NCBI GenBank assembly: GCA_023818865.1
Contig: JAMWDF010000039.1
Location: 1 to 15,508 of the forward strand
Reading direction: 5' to 3'
DNA from: Candidatus Omnitrophota bacterium
Lineage (GTDB): Bacteria > Ratteibacteria > UBA8468 > B48-G9 > DSTR01
Length of the DNA: 15,508 nt
In this document: positions 1 to 7,749 of the stretch, piece after piece
Numbering within the stretch: the stretch's first letter is position 1
Layout: every line of letters begins with the position of its first letter
Notes under the pieces: generated by a model
Database searches by the model: none
What the model was told of the DNA's origin: nothing
The model's input: the letters and a program-made list of their open reading frames with translations, nothing else
Position numbers and translations under genes: made by a program

Positions 1-33
1 TTCACCTTATTGCGTTACCGGTTTTGGAAATGA
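1..33 (+). CDS. C-terminal end of an upstream gene (partial)
   Basis: Reading from base 1 in frame gives FTLLRYRFWK and then a TGA stop at 31-33. The stop overlaps the ATG at 30 of the next gene in an ATGA junction, the same arrangement seen at many other junctions in this window, so this is very probably the tail of a co-transcribed upstream gene. Ten residues are too few to assign a family. The aromatic and basic character would suit the end of a membrane protein, but that is only a guess. Confidence 0.6.
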   Translation, partial: FTLLRYRFWK

Positions 34-821
34 AAGTCTCGGAGAAAAAACAAATTCAGTTTTCCCTGGTTCTGCCGGCCTATAACGAAGAGGAAAATAT
101 TGACCTGGCCGTTACCCAAGCTATTACTCTTCTACAAAGAATGTTCTCAGAATATGAAGTGGTGGTAGTCAACGATGGCAGTACCGACCAAACTGGCTTT
201 CGCGCCGAGACACTGGCAAGAAAGTATCCCGGACTGATTAGAGTTCTTCATCATCCTACCAATCGTGGATATGGAGCAGCCCTCCGAACCGGATTGTTCA
301 ATGCTCAGGGACAACTTATTTTCTACACTGACGCCGATAACCAGTTTGACCTTAATGAATTAGCCACTTTCCTCCCTTTAATAAAAGGCTATGACATTGT
401 GGTAGGTTACCGGCAGCACCGTCAAGATTCTTTTCTTCGGCGGTTTCTTTCCAAAGGTTACAATTGGCTCACCAGATGCCTCTTCGGAATCTACTTAAAG
501 GACATTGACTGTTCTTTTAAGCTTTTTAGGCGTTCTGCTATTGAAAATCTCCAAATTGTCAGCGACGATTTTCTGGTAGATACTGAACTAATGGTTCGGG
601 CCCACCTTAAAAATTTGGCCATATTTGAAAAAGGAGTTACCCATCGACCTCGGACCAGGGGACGGTCTTCTATCAGGCCCAGCCACATACCAAAAACATT
701 TATTAGTCTTCTTCGGCTATGGGGAAAACTTTTTCTCCCTCGCTGCAAACAATCCCGACCGGAAAAACAGAAACAAAACACTGGACAAGCTTTATCTTTC
801 AGGGAAAATGACCAGCAATAG
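30..821 (+). CDS. GT2 family glycosyltransferase, DPM1-like (polyprenyl-phosphate sugar synthase type)
   Basis: The 263-residue protein has a GT-A fold signature: the N-terminal strand SLVLPAYNEEENI (residues about 12-24), the nucleotide-binding VVNDGSTD (46-53), and a metal-binding DAD at 101-103 in the context FYTDADNQFD. The C-terminal half (TELMVRAH, then RTRGRSSIRP) matches the acceptor-side region of dolichol/polyprenyl-phosphate hexose synthases. Such enzymes move a sugar from a nucleotide donor to polyprenyl phosphate at the cytoplasmic face. No C-terminal membrane segment is present, so it is the short soluble or peripheral form. I chose the ATG at 30 because it makes an ATGA overlap with the upstream stop; a TTG at 24 is possible but less likely. 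It overlaps the next gene, a GT-C transferase, by 14 bases. Family assignment is firm; the donor sugar is unknown. Confidence 0.88.
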   Translation: MKVSEKKQIQFSLVLPAYNEEENIDLAVTQAITLLQRMFSEYEVVVVNDGSTDQTGFRAETLARKYPGLIRVLHHPTNRGYGAALRTGLFNAQGQLIFYTDADNQFDLNELATFLPLIKGYDIVVGYRQHRQDSFLRRFLSKGYNWLTRCLFGIYLKDIDCSFKLFRRSAIENLQIVSDDFLVDTELMVRAHLKNLAIFEKGVTHRPRTRGRSSIRPSHIPKTFISLLRLWGKLFLPRCKQSRPEKQKQNTGQALSFRENDQQ

Positions 822-2049
822 AAAGATTTTGTTCTTAGTAATAACCTTGGGAATTGCCTTTCTTTTAAGAGTCCTATGGATACTTCCCCAGGATCACACT
901 GTTAACATCTGGACAGACTGGTGGGATGAGTTAGCCTGGAATCTGGCTACCGGAAAAGGCTATATGGTAACCAATCCTTTTTTTTCTTCAGGGGTTGCTT
1001 ATTACTCCTGGCGGCCTCCACTTTTCCCTATTTTTCTGGCCAGTGTTTACACGTTTTTTGGCCACAGCTATCTGGCAGCCAAACTAGCTCTTGCCATAAT
1101 TAGTACGCTTTCTGTTCTCCTGGTGTACCGACTAGCCAGCCGATTGTTTGACCAGACACACGCCCAACTAGCCAGTGGGATATGCGCTATTTATCCCTCG
1201 TTTATTTTCTTCACCGGTTATCTGGCTCCAGAGACCCTAACCATGTTTTGCCTCCTAACTTTTGCTGACAGCTTGACCAGTGCCACCCAGTCCAGAGTTT
1301 ACTGGCGTTGGTTTCTCGCCGGTGTATGGCTTGGAGCCTGTATACTCTGCCGCACCATTATGATTCTTTTTTTCATTTTCGTTTTGCTCTGGATGGCCAT
1401 ACAGAGAATGAAGTGGAAGTATTTAACCTCGGCTTTTGCTATTTTTATCCTTGGGATGGTATTGACTATTATCCCCTGGATTTGGAGGAACTGGCGTATC
1501 CATGGAGTTTTTCTTCTTCATTCCACAGATTCTGGCCAGGCATTGTACATCAACAACAATCCACGCTCTTTTTCATTTGAACCAAGCGGAACAGCTTTTA
1601 CTTACGACCCGATAGAAATCGGCCGTCTAACAGAATTAGAAGCTACCCGCGTCCTTAGCGCCCGGGCAATTACCTTCATCAAGAACTACCCGGAAAAGTT
1701 TGCCCTCTATATCTGGCGGAGATTTTTGAACTTCTGGCGGCCTTTTCCTTATACCGTTTCCGGACCCGGCAGGAATTATACATTTGGGCACCAGATTTTC
1801 AGTTTACTCTACACTGGACCGGTCTTGTTTCTGGCGGCTGTCGTGCTTTTCACTGATAGAAAACAATGGGCAAGGTTGAGCCTCATTTTATTCTTAATTG
1901 TTTACTACTCCGGAACTTATATTCTGGTCCGGGCAATCATTCGCTATCGTATACCCTTAGAACCGTTCTTGATAATCCTTGCTGTTCACGGGTTCATTTC
2001 TTTATCTCGCTGGAGAAAAACGAAGGATGGAAACGTGTACCTTCTGTAA
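808..2049 (+). CDS. GT-C integral membrane glycosyltransferase (GT39/ArnT-like)
   Basis: This is a 413-residue, highly hydrophobic protein with a first membrane segment at about residues 7-26 and many more after it. The first periplasmic loop carries the acidic pair D40-E41 (WWDELAWNLATGKGY) followed by the RPPLFPIFLA block starting at R69, both hallmarks of the PMT_2/glycosyltransferase 39-like GT-C fold. The acidic residue in that loop is the presumed catalytic base. Such enzymes use polyprenyl-phosphate sugars as donors on the outer side of the membrane, which fits the DPM1-like gene immediately upstream. The frame stays open back to 625, but the ATG at 808 is chosen because the upstream extension lies inside the previous gene, has no membrane character, and would push the first segment away from the N-terminus. 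Overlap with the previous gene is 14 bases and with the next 23 bases. Acceptor and sugar are unknown. Confidence 0.85.
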   Translation: MTSNRKILFLVITLGIAFLLRVLWILPQDHTVNIWTDWWDELAWNLATGKGYMVTNPFFSSGVAYYSWRPPLFPIFLASVYTFFGHSYLAAKLALAIISTLSVLLVYRLASRLFDQTHAQLASGICAIYPSFIFFTGYLAPETLTMFCLLTFADSLTSATQSRVYWRWFLAGVWLGACILCRTIMILFFIFVLLWMAIQRMKWKYLTSAFAIFILGMVLTIIPWIWRNWRIHGVFLLHSTDSGQALYINNNPRSFSFEPSGTAFTYDPIEIGRLTELEATRVLSARAITFIKNYPEKFALYIWRRFLNFWRPFPYTVSGPGRNYTFGHQIFSLLYTGPVLFLAAVVLFTDRKQWARLSLILFLIVYYSGTYILVRAIIRYRIPLEPFLIILAVHGFISLSRWRKTKDGNVYLL

Positions 2050-2863
2050 AGCAGAGAGTAAACTGGTATGGAAGGAAAAAGAATACCGAGTTTATTGCTG
2101 CCGCTTATGCGGGAGTGCTTCTCTCAAACCTGTACCCGCTAATATTCATTCTGTTTACAACGAACTTTACTTTCGCCGCTGGTACCTGTCTACCATTCAT
2201 TCACGCCGGCGGTACCTGAAACAACTTTTCTCTTCACTTCGTCGGTGTCTACCAGCTGGAAGAAAACTCCTTGACGTTGGCTGCGGAGTGGGCATCTTTT
2301 TAGAGATTGCCAGAGATGAAGGATGGGAGGCTATTGGAGTAGAAATATCACCCTTCGCCACAAATTGGTGCAGACAACTAGGATTCACTGTGATTCATGC
2401 TCCTCTAACGGCGGCTAACCTGCCGTCTGCTTCTTTTGATTTGGTTACCCTCTGGGATGTTTTAGCCCATGTGCCGGAAGCACCCGCCTACCTTGAGACT
2501 GTTCGCCGGTTATTAAAGCCAGGCGGTGCCGTTCTAATTAAGACACCTTCTCATCCGGCTGGCCTTTTCCGCCTGGCTAGAGTATTCTCCTTCACTGGGA
2601 AAAGCCGCAGCCTTTTACATATTCCTGCTCAAATTCATCATTTCAATCCTTCTTCTTTGATGAAGATACTTCTGGCTGCCAATTTTCACCGGATAAAGAT
2701 ACTAAAAGTCCGAGAACATCCCGCCGCCAAGATTTCAGCGAAGAGTTTTCCTCTTAGCAGTTTTTCCTTTTTGACAAAGCGTTGGACAACTTCTCGATTC
2801 TGGTGGCCTTCGCTGGTGGCGATCGGTTTTGTGTCTGATGATGGCAAAAACCTTGGGAAATGA
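2027..2863 (+). CDS. Class I SAM-dependent methyltransferase with N-terminal zinc-ribbon-like segment
   Basis: The 278-residue protein starts with two CxxC pairs (C4/C7 and C25/C28), a small metal-binding knuckle known at the N-terminus of some sugar and natural-product methyltransferases. The Rossmann core follows: motif I LLDVGCGVG (81-89), the acidic residue ending strand 2 in IGVEIS, and the post-motif blocks LVTLWDVLAHV and LLKPGGAVLI typical of Methyltransf_11/23-type enzymes. Given the neighbours, O-methylation of a sugar or a lipid-linked intermediate is the best guess. I chose the ATG at 2027: starting there places the cysteine pairs at the extreme N-terminus, as in relatives, whereas the upstream ATG at 1979 only adds translation of the previous gene's end in another frame. 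It overlaps the upstream GT-C gene by 23 bases and the downstream one by ATGA, so coupled translation is likely. Confidence 0.86.
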   Translation: METCTFCKAESKLVWKEKEYRVYCCRLCGSASLKPVPANIHSVYNELYFRRWYLSTIHSRRRYLKQLFSSLRRCLPAGRKLLDVGCGVGIFLEIARDEGWEAIGVEISPFATNWCRQLGFTVIHAPLTAANLPSASFDLVTLWDVLAHVPEAPAYLETVRRLLKPGGAVLIKTPSHPAGLFRLARVFSFTGKSRSLLHIPAQIHHFNPSSLMKILLAANFHRIKILKVREHPAAKISAKSFPLSSFSFLTKRWTTSRFWWPSLVAIGFVSDDGKNLGK

Positions 2864-4311
2864 AAGATAAGAGAGCAATTCGCTCGGTCATTCTAATGGA
2901 AATGGCTTGCTGCGGTTATCTTGTTTTCCAGGTTTTTTTCGCCCTTTCCCGGAAAGGGGCTGACGGGGTTAGCGCTCTCGTCAATCACCACTTACCTTTT
3001 CTGGCGTCGTTTATCACCCCGTTGCTGAGCAAAATCCCGGAGTGGCTTTGCTCTGCCTGGTGGATTAGCCTATTTTACACTTCAGTAATTGTCTTATTTT
3101 CAGTGGCTTACCTTGGAGGTCTAAGAGTAGTGGAAAAATTTTCACCCCTAGCTATCTGGTTTACTACCAGTTTCTTCTGTATTACTCTGTTTTTTTTCCC
3201 ACCAGGTAAACACCATGATATTTTTCTCTACATTTTTCAGGGGAAGATGTTTGGAGGCTATCACGCCAATCCCTACTTTATCCCTCCGGCTGCCTTTGCC
3301 GAGGACCCTTTTTATGGTTATGTCGGCTGGCAGCAGTTTACTTCTGTTTACGGGCCATTATGGCATTGGATAGAAGCCGGGCTATTCTTTCTTGGGGGGG
3401 AAAGTATCATCAGTCAGATTGCCACCTTTCGGTGTTTTACCCTTCTGGCTCATCTTGGGAACACTTATCTGGTATATTCCATTTTACGTCAAGCAATGCC
3501 CGAACAGGTCAAGAAGGGAATGCTGCTTTTCGGATGGAACCCACTCCTTCTACTTTATTCTGTACCTGGTTCAACGAATGACATGGTGATGATTTTGTTT
3601 TTACTATCCGCGGTCAAACTGACTCTTCTCAAGAAGACCCTGCTTTCTGCAATCGCCCTGACTGCTTCAGGGTTGGTGAAAATTCCAGGATTTTTTTATT
3701 TACCTTTCTATCTGAAAATGGAGAAAGCAAAAAAAGAAATAGCCGCCGCAGTTCTGGTTATGGTTATTTTTCTCCTGGTTATCTGGCTGCCTTTTTACCA
3801 GGGACCAAAAACTTTTCTGCGCCTTCTCTGGATTGGCCGTAATTTTCATCATTCCTGGTTATTCCTGTGGAAATCCTTCTGGGAAAAACTTCAACCCCGC
3901 CACTACTGGCTACTCACTTCTTTTCTCCAGACGGTGCTTACCGGTGCGTTTCTCTTTGCTTACTGGCAACTATGGCGCCAGGTAAATAGGCAAGAACAGA
4001 TCTTTCGGGCAATGTCAGTGCTGCTTTTTTTTCTTTTGACAATAGTCCTGCCGGGGAGAACTACCTGGTATGCCTCCTGGGTACTTCCGTTCGCTGTCCT
4101 TTCCTTAGAAGAAAGAATTACCCAGGTGGCTTTGGTATATAGCCTGACGGCGCTTTTTGCCCAGGTAGTTTACTACCTTTTCCATTCCTACGCAGTTATC
4201 TACCAAGCTGCCACCATGATGATAGAGATTGGCCCACCCCTTGGGTTAGCTATTCGCTGGAAAATATGGAGAAATATCTGGGAAAGAACGGATATCCAAG
4301 AAAGATGTTGA
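2860..4311 (+). CDS. GT-C polytopic membrane glycosyltransferase (GT87/MptA-MptB-like)
   Basis: The 483-residue protein is hydrophobic throughout, with roughly ten or more predictable membrane segments. After the first few segments comes HHDIFLYIFQGKMF (residues about 118-131) ending in ANPYF (136-140). This is the pattern D-x-x-x-Y-x-x-x-G followed by NPY that marks GT87 and mycobacterial MptA/MptB-type polyprenyl-phosphate-mannose-dependent transferases. The later block LFGWNPLLLLYSVPGSTNDM also resembles the N-x-H/D region of that family. It should act outside the membrane with a lipid-phosphate sugar donor and is thus a plausible partner of the DPM1-like genes nearby. The start is fixed by the ATGA overlap with the methyltransferase gene. 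The C-terminus overlaps the following GT-C gene by 7 bases if that gene starts at 4305. Sugar specificity cannot be read from the sequence. Confidence 0.8.
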   Translation: MKDKRAIRSVILMEMACCGYLVFQVFFALSRKGADGVSALVNHHLPFLASFITPLLSKIPEWLCSAWWISLFYTSVIVLFSVAYLGGLRVVEKFSPLAIWFTTSFFCITLFFFPPGKHHDIFLYIFQGKMFGGYHANPYFIPPAAFAEDPFYGYVGWQQFTSVYGPLWHWIEAGLFFLGGESIISQIATFRCFTLLAHLGNTYLVYSILRQAMPEQVKKGMLLFGWNPLLLLYSVPGSTNDMVMILFLLSAVKLTLLKKTLLSAIALTASGLVKIPGFFYLPFYLKMEKAKKEIAAAVLVMVIFLLVIWLPFYQGPKTFLRLLWIGRNFHHSWLFLWKSFWEKLQPRHYWLLTSFLQTVLTGAFLFAYWQLWRQVNRQEQIFRAMSVLLFFLLTIVLPGRTTWYASWVLPFAVLSLEERITQVALVYSLTALFAQVVYYLFHSYAVIYQAATMMIEIGPPLGLAIRWKIWRNIWERTDIQERC

Positions 4312-5771
4312 AAGGGAAAAGACTTGGTCTGGTTTGCCTCATTCTTCTGGGAGTTATTCTCCGCTTCTGGGGATTGACTCGCCTCTCTCTTTGGTGCGAT
4401 GAATCTGAGGCGCTCTTTCTGGGTAGGCTGTCTATTCAGGAAATGCTCAGGTTTATTTCTAGGCAGGACGCCCATCCTCCGCTGTTTTATCTCCTTATCC
4501 ACGGAATGCTCAAGGTAGGCGAAACAGACGGTTGGTTGAGAGTCTTACCAGCATTGGCTGGAAGTTTGTGCCTTCCGGTAGCCTGGTCTTTAGCTCGTCG
4601 CCTGGCTGGAGAAAAAGAAGCTTTTTATCTGATAATGTTTCTCGCTGTCAGTCCTGTTCACATTCTCTGGTCTCAAGTGGTCAAATCCTATACCCTTTTC
4701 ACTCTTTTAGGGTTGCTAAGCAGCCTGTTTTTCTTCCAATGCCTGTCAGAAGAGGAGTTCCGGTGGCGCCTAGCGCTTTTCTGGGGAAACCTATTGCTTC
4801 TTTATCTGCACCATTACAGCATCTTTTTTCTGGCCAGTCAGTTCCTGACTCTCCTTTGGCTCAAGAAGTTTGATAGAAGGTGGATGATTTTTTATTTTCT
4901 GATATTCGTTTTCTGGATACCCTGGCTCATAGTTATTCCCTACCAGCTAAGTTATACCGGGGGAATTATCCGTAGGCTCCCCCAGGTGCTTAGATTACCC
5001 TATTTTCTTTTCTATACTGTTCTCGGGGAAACAGTCAGTCCATTTAATCCTACTGTGGTACTGCCTGCTGCAGCAAGCGCCATTACCGGATGGTTCTTTG
5101 GATTCGTGAAGTTAAGGTGTTTGTTACCCAGAGAAACAAGAATTTTCTTTCTTTTTCTGCTTCTTCTTCCTCTGGCCGCTATCCCTTTTCGCTCAACTTT
5201 GCCCCAGAATCTCGTTCCCTTCACCATTTTTTGGTATCTTCTCCTGGCATTAGGTTTAAGGGAAAAAATGAAAAGGCCCTTTCTGTTTATGGCCCTGGTC
5301 ACGATGATATTTTCTGACATTTATTATTTCACCGGCAGAGCCTCACAATTTCATGATGTCAGCCGGTTGGCTCCCATCAAGGAGATTGCTGAGGAATTAA
5401 GCCGCCGGACTCGTTCTGATGATATAATAGTTATTAATGAAGAAAGAAAATTTGCCCAGGGAAAGCCTATTTCTATCTTTGATCACTATTACCGGGGGAA
5501 TATACCGGTACTGTCATTCAGGCCGGAGAGCGGTCCATTGGAACAACTGGATAATATCCTGGTCGGATACAACCGGGTCTGGTTACTCCAAATACACGCT
5601 GGAGAACCAGTTTGGAACAAACAATTGAGGCAATACTTCCAAGACAGATTCTTATGCGAGGAAAGCAGTCAGTATCTGGAAAACGAACGCTGGTTGCAAA
5701 CAATAAGAACAGGCCAGAGGGAATTTTACCCCTATGTAACGCTTGATCTCTTTACAAGGAAGATAGAATGA
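4305..5771 (+). CDS. GT-C integral membrane glycosyltransferase (GT39/PMT_2-like)
   Basis: With the ATG at 4305 the protein is 488 residues. The first membrane segment spans about residues 8-24. The first outer loop has LWCDESEALF, with the acidic pair D32-E33, and then AHPPLFYLL, with HPP at 57-59; this pair of blocks is the classic signature of bacterial GT39/ArnT-type transferases. A series of membrane segments runs to about residue 345, followed by a soluble C-terminal domain of roughly 140 residues that is probably extracytoplasmic. An alternative ATG at 4266 would add 13 hydrophilic residues and lie deeper inside the previous gene; 4305 gives a short 7-base overlap and is preferred, though neither start has a strong ribosome-binding site. 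The stop overlaps the next start in ATGA. Donor is presumably a polyprenyl-phosphate sugar; acceptor unknown. Confidence 0.85.
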   Translation: MLKGKRLGLVCLILLGVILRFWGLTRLSLWCDESEALFLGRLSIQEMLRFISRQDAHPPLFYLLIHGMLKVGETDGWLRVLPALAGSLCLPVAWSLARRLAGEKEAFYLIMFLAVSPVHILWSQVVKSYTLFTLLGLLSSLFFFQCLSEEEFRWRLALFWGNLLLLYLHHYSIFFLASQFLTLLWLKKFDRRWMIFYFLIFVFWIPWLIVIPYQLSYTGGIIRRLPQVLRLPYFLFYTVLGETVSPFNPTVVLPAAASAITGWFFGFVKLRCLLPRETRIFFLFLLLLPLAAIPFRSTLPQNLVPFTIFWYLLLALGLREKMKRPFLFMALVTMIFSDIYYFTGRASQFHDVSRLAPIKEIAEELSRRTRSDDIIVINEERKFAQGKPISIFDHYYRGNIPVLSFRPESGPLEQLDNILVGYNRVWLLQIHAGEPVWNKQLRQYFQDRFLCEESSQYLENERWLQTIRTGQREFYPYVTLDLFTRKIE

Positions 5772-6784
5772 AGAGAAAAATTTTAGTTACTGGCGGAGCC
5801 GGCTTCATTGGAGTAAATCTGGTGGCTGAGTTACTGAGACAGCCTGACAATTACGTCATTGCCTATGACAATCTTTCCCGCTCCGGTGTAGAAAATAATC
5901 TCAGATGGCTTCAGGCATTAAACCGACCAAATTTTGAATTTGTCCGGGGAGATGTCCGCGACTACAAGAAAGTTAAACAGGTAATATCTGGCGTTGATTT
6001 GGTCTATCATCTTGCTGCTCAGGTGGCTGTCACCAGTTCGGTCGCCCAGCCACTTGAAGACTTTATGACCAACGCTACCGGAACCCTTTACCTTCTTGAA
6101 GCCTGCCGCCAAGCTAGCCCCCAAGTTATTTTTGTTTTTTCTTCCACCAACAAGGTCTATGGAGAATTGGCAGATCTAAAACTTATTGAAGGAAAAACAA
6201 GGTACCGGTGCTCTGGTAACTTTAGAGGAATTGACGAAAACAGAAATCTTGATTTTCATTCTCCGTACGGCTGTTCCAAGGGCACCGCTGACCAGTATGT
6301 GAGAGATTACCACCGAATTTATGGGCTGAAAACAGTGGTTTTCAGACAGTCATGCATTTACGGTCCTCACCAATTTGGCAACGAAGATCAGGGCTGGGTA
6401 GCCCACTTTATTATCCGGGCTATCCGCAATGAAGAAATTGTTATCTACGGAGACGGAAAACAGGTACGGGATGTCCTGGAGGTTTCTGACCTTTTGAAAG
6501 CTTACCACCTGGCGGTTCGGAAAATAAAAAAATGCGCCGGAGAGATCTATAACATCGGAGGCGGAATAGAAAATACTTTCTCCTTAATGGAATTGCTTTC
6601 TTTTCTGGAAAAAGAATTTAAGAAGGAAATCAGATATGAATTTTCTAATTGGAGGCCAGGCGACCAGAAGATATTTGTCAGTGATAATACTAAATTGATC
6701 AACGAACTCGGTTGGAAACCAATCCTTTCAAGAGAGAGAGGAGTAAAAAAACTCATTGCTTGGATGAAAAAATATCTCAAATAA
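5768..6784 (+). CDS. tyv: CDP-paratose 2-epimerase (CDP-tyvelose epimerase)-like SDR
   Basis: This 338-residue extended SDR has the NAD-binding GGAGFIG at 9-15 and the active-site set S125-S126-T127 with Y167 and K171. Several blocks agree closely with Salmonella Tyv/RfbE as I remember it: YDNLSRSGVENNLRWL, SSTNKVYGEL, ETRY-like KTRYRC, LDFHSPYGCSKGTADQY, TVVFRQSCIYG, DQGWV and GKQVRDVL. Length also matches. Tyv converts CDP-paratose to CDP-tyvelose by inversion at C2 with transient oxidation by bound NAD. None of the upstream CDP-hexose genes (ddhA, ddhB, ddhC, prt) lies in the window, so the real substrate may differ, or those genes may lie elsewhere. The start overlaps the GT-C stop as ATGA. 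Family confidence is high; exact substrate is moderate. Confidence 0.82.
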   Translation: MKRKILVTGGAGFIGVNLVAELLRQPDNYVIAYDNLSRSGVENNLRWLQALNRPNFEFVRGDVRDYKKVKQVISGVDLVYHLAAQVAVTSSVAQPLEDFMTNATGTLYLLEACRQASPQVIFVFSSTNKVYGELADLKLIEGKTRYRCSGNFRGIDENRNLDFHSPYGCSKGTADQYVRDYHRIYGLKTVVFRQSCIYGPHQFGNEDQGWVAHFIIRAIRNEEIVIYGDGKQVRDVLEVSDLLKAYHLAVRKIKKCAGEIYNIGGGIENTFSLMELLSFLEKEFKKEIRYEFSNWRPGDQKIFVSDNTKLINELGWKPILSRERGVKKLIAWMKKYLK

Positions 6785-6833
6785 CCAGTCAGGAACAGCT
6801 GGAAAAAGTAGATGTAAAGTAAAAGGTTGGTTT

Positions 6834-7482
6834 GTGGACAGGCAAGGACTTTACCGCATACGTTTTAAGAATCAAGAGAAGAAGCGACAAGAAATCTGGC
6901 GAAGATTATGTTGGAGCTTTTTCCAGAGGTTTATCAGAAATACCGACCGGGTAATTGATATTGGGGCTGGCTACTGCGAGTTTATCAATAATATCCAGTG
7001 TCAGGAAAAATACGCCCTGGAGATAAACCCAAGGATAAAGGAATTTGCCCATCCGGAAGTAAAGGTTGTTATTGGCAATGCCACCCACCTCAGCAGTCTC
7101 CCTGAAGAATATTTTGATAAGGTATTCATGAGCAATTTTTTTAGAACACCTTCCCTCAAGGAAAAAACTTCTCTGGATTATTCGGGAGGTCTATCGCAGA
7201 CTAAAAAGAAACGGCCAAGTTCTCATTCTTGCGCCAAACATGTTTTACGTCAAAGAGCACTACTGGGACTTTTTGGACCATCATATTCCCTTGCCTCACC
7301 ATCGCCTCACCGAGATTATGGTTCTATCCGGATTACAGCTTGACCTCCTTCTACCGAGATTCCTCCCTTATACCACTCTTAATCACTCTCCCCAATTTGA
7401 TTGTCTGATAAAATTCTATCTGAAAAGCCCCTTGTTGTGGCATTTGTTCGGTAAACAAATGTTTCTGGTCGCTAAGAAGTAA
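6834..7482 (+). pseudogene. Small SAM-dependent methyltransferase, interrupted by a +1 T frameshift
   Basis: The gene begins at a GTG (6834) with AAGG at 6823-6826 as ribosome-binding site. The first part has motif I VIDIGAGYCEF (residues 40-50), then FDKVFMSN. Directly after, in the T run at 7136-7142, the conserved frame changes. Read as written, the protein ends at 7343 with a non-conserved tail. With one T removed, it continues as SNFLEHLP, then IIREVYRRL, GQVLILAPN, HYWDFLDHHIPL, RFLPYTT and LFGKQMFLVA, ending at TAA 7480-7482. The restored product is 215 residues, normal for this family of methyltransferases found in glycan clusters. Whether this is a sequencing or assembly indel, a real inactivating mutation, or a site of transcriptional slippage cannot be decided here. 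It lies 49 bases after the epimerase gene. Substrate unknown, probably a sugar or glycolipid. Confidence 0.85.
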
Positions 7483-7483
7483 C

Positions 7484-7717
7484 ATGTTGAAAACCCTTCT
7501 TATTCTGACAAAAATAGGATACTGCTACAATTGCTTGTTCTCACTTTACAAAAAGCTCCATCGTTTCAACACAGTACAGAAAAATAAAAAGAGAATGAAA
7601 AAAGAACTGCTCAGGCTGGGAATGAAAAATCAAGATAAAATTTGCTTCTCCCCCAGAAGAACGCAAAAAGAGAGAAGGAAATGCCCTCTCGTAAACAGCG
7701 GACAAAACGCTCTATGA
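7484..7717 (+). CDS. Small basic hypothetical protein (doubtful)
   Basis: A 77-residue ORF starts at an ATG one base after the stop of the broken methyltransferase. The N-terminal 22 residues are moderately hydrophobic (LLILTKIGYCYNCLFSLY), and the rest is strongly basic (KKLHRFNTVQKNKKRMKKELLRLG and further Lys/Arg runs). I do not recognise a family. There is no strong Shine-Dalgarno sequence, although the site AAGAAG just upstream at about 7475-7480 could serve. Its position directly behind a frameshifted gene, and the AT-rich feel of the stretch, also fit a decayed remnant or random ORF. The following bases 7718-7783 hold only the promoter described separately. Confidence 0.35.
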   Translation: MLKTLLILTKIGYCYNCLFSLYKKLHRFNTVQKNKKRMKKELLRLGMKNQDKICFSPRRTQKERRKCPLVNSGQNAL

Positions 7718-7720
7718 TAA

Positions 7721-7749
7721 TTGACGCATTGCTGGCAAGAAGTTAAAAT
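7721..7749 (+). promoter_or_regulatory. Predicted sigma-70-type promoter upstream of ugd
   Basis: TTGACG at 7721-7726 (5 of 6 to the -35 consensus) and TAAAAT at 7744-7749 (5 of 6 to the -10 consensus) are separated by exactly 17 bases. Transcription would begin near 7756, leaving a leader of about 28 bases before the ugd ATG at 7784. The placement is sensible: it lies in the only sizeable stretch of the window without a confident gene. Matches like this occur by chance in AT-rich DNA, so it remains a prediction. Confidence 0.5.

Noticed and set aside
491..781. Minus-strand ORF, one of many antisense ORFs across the window
   Set aside because: All minus-strand ORFs lie opposite convincing plus-strand genes, show no recognisable motifs and have no supporting start context; they are coding-frame shadows.
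625..807. Longer N-terminus for the first GT-C gene
   Set aside because: The frame is open but lies inside the preceding GT2 gene, encodes polar sequence with no membrane character, and would displace the first membrane segment from the N-terminus.
6785..6833. Possible terminator or promoter in the gap after the epimerase gene
   Set aside because: Only a 4-base CCAG/CTGG pairing without a T run is seen, and no good -35/-10 pair; the gap reads as a simple spacer with a ribosome-binding site.
7136..7142. T TTT TTT as a -1 programmed ribosomal frameshift heptamer
   Set aside because: The heptamer is in the right phase for -1 slippage, but the -1 frame meets TAG at 7142-7144 at once. The conserved continuation needs a +1 shift, which this heptamer class does not give.
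7681..7746. Tiny 21-codon ORF beginning at ATG 7681
   Set aside because: It overlaps the 77-codon ORF and the promoter, its Shine-Dalgarno-like GAGAAGG is too close to the start, and no family is recognisable.
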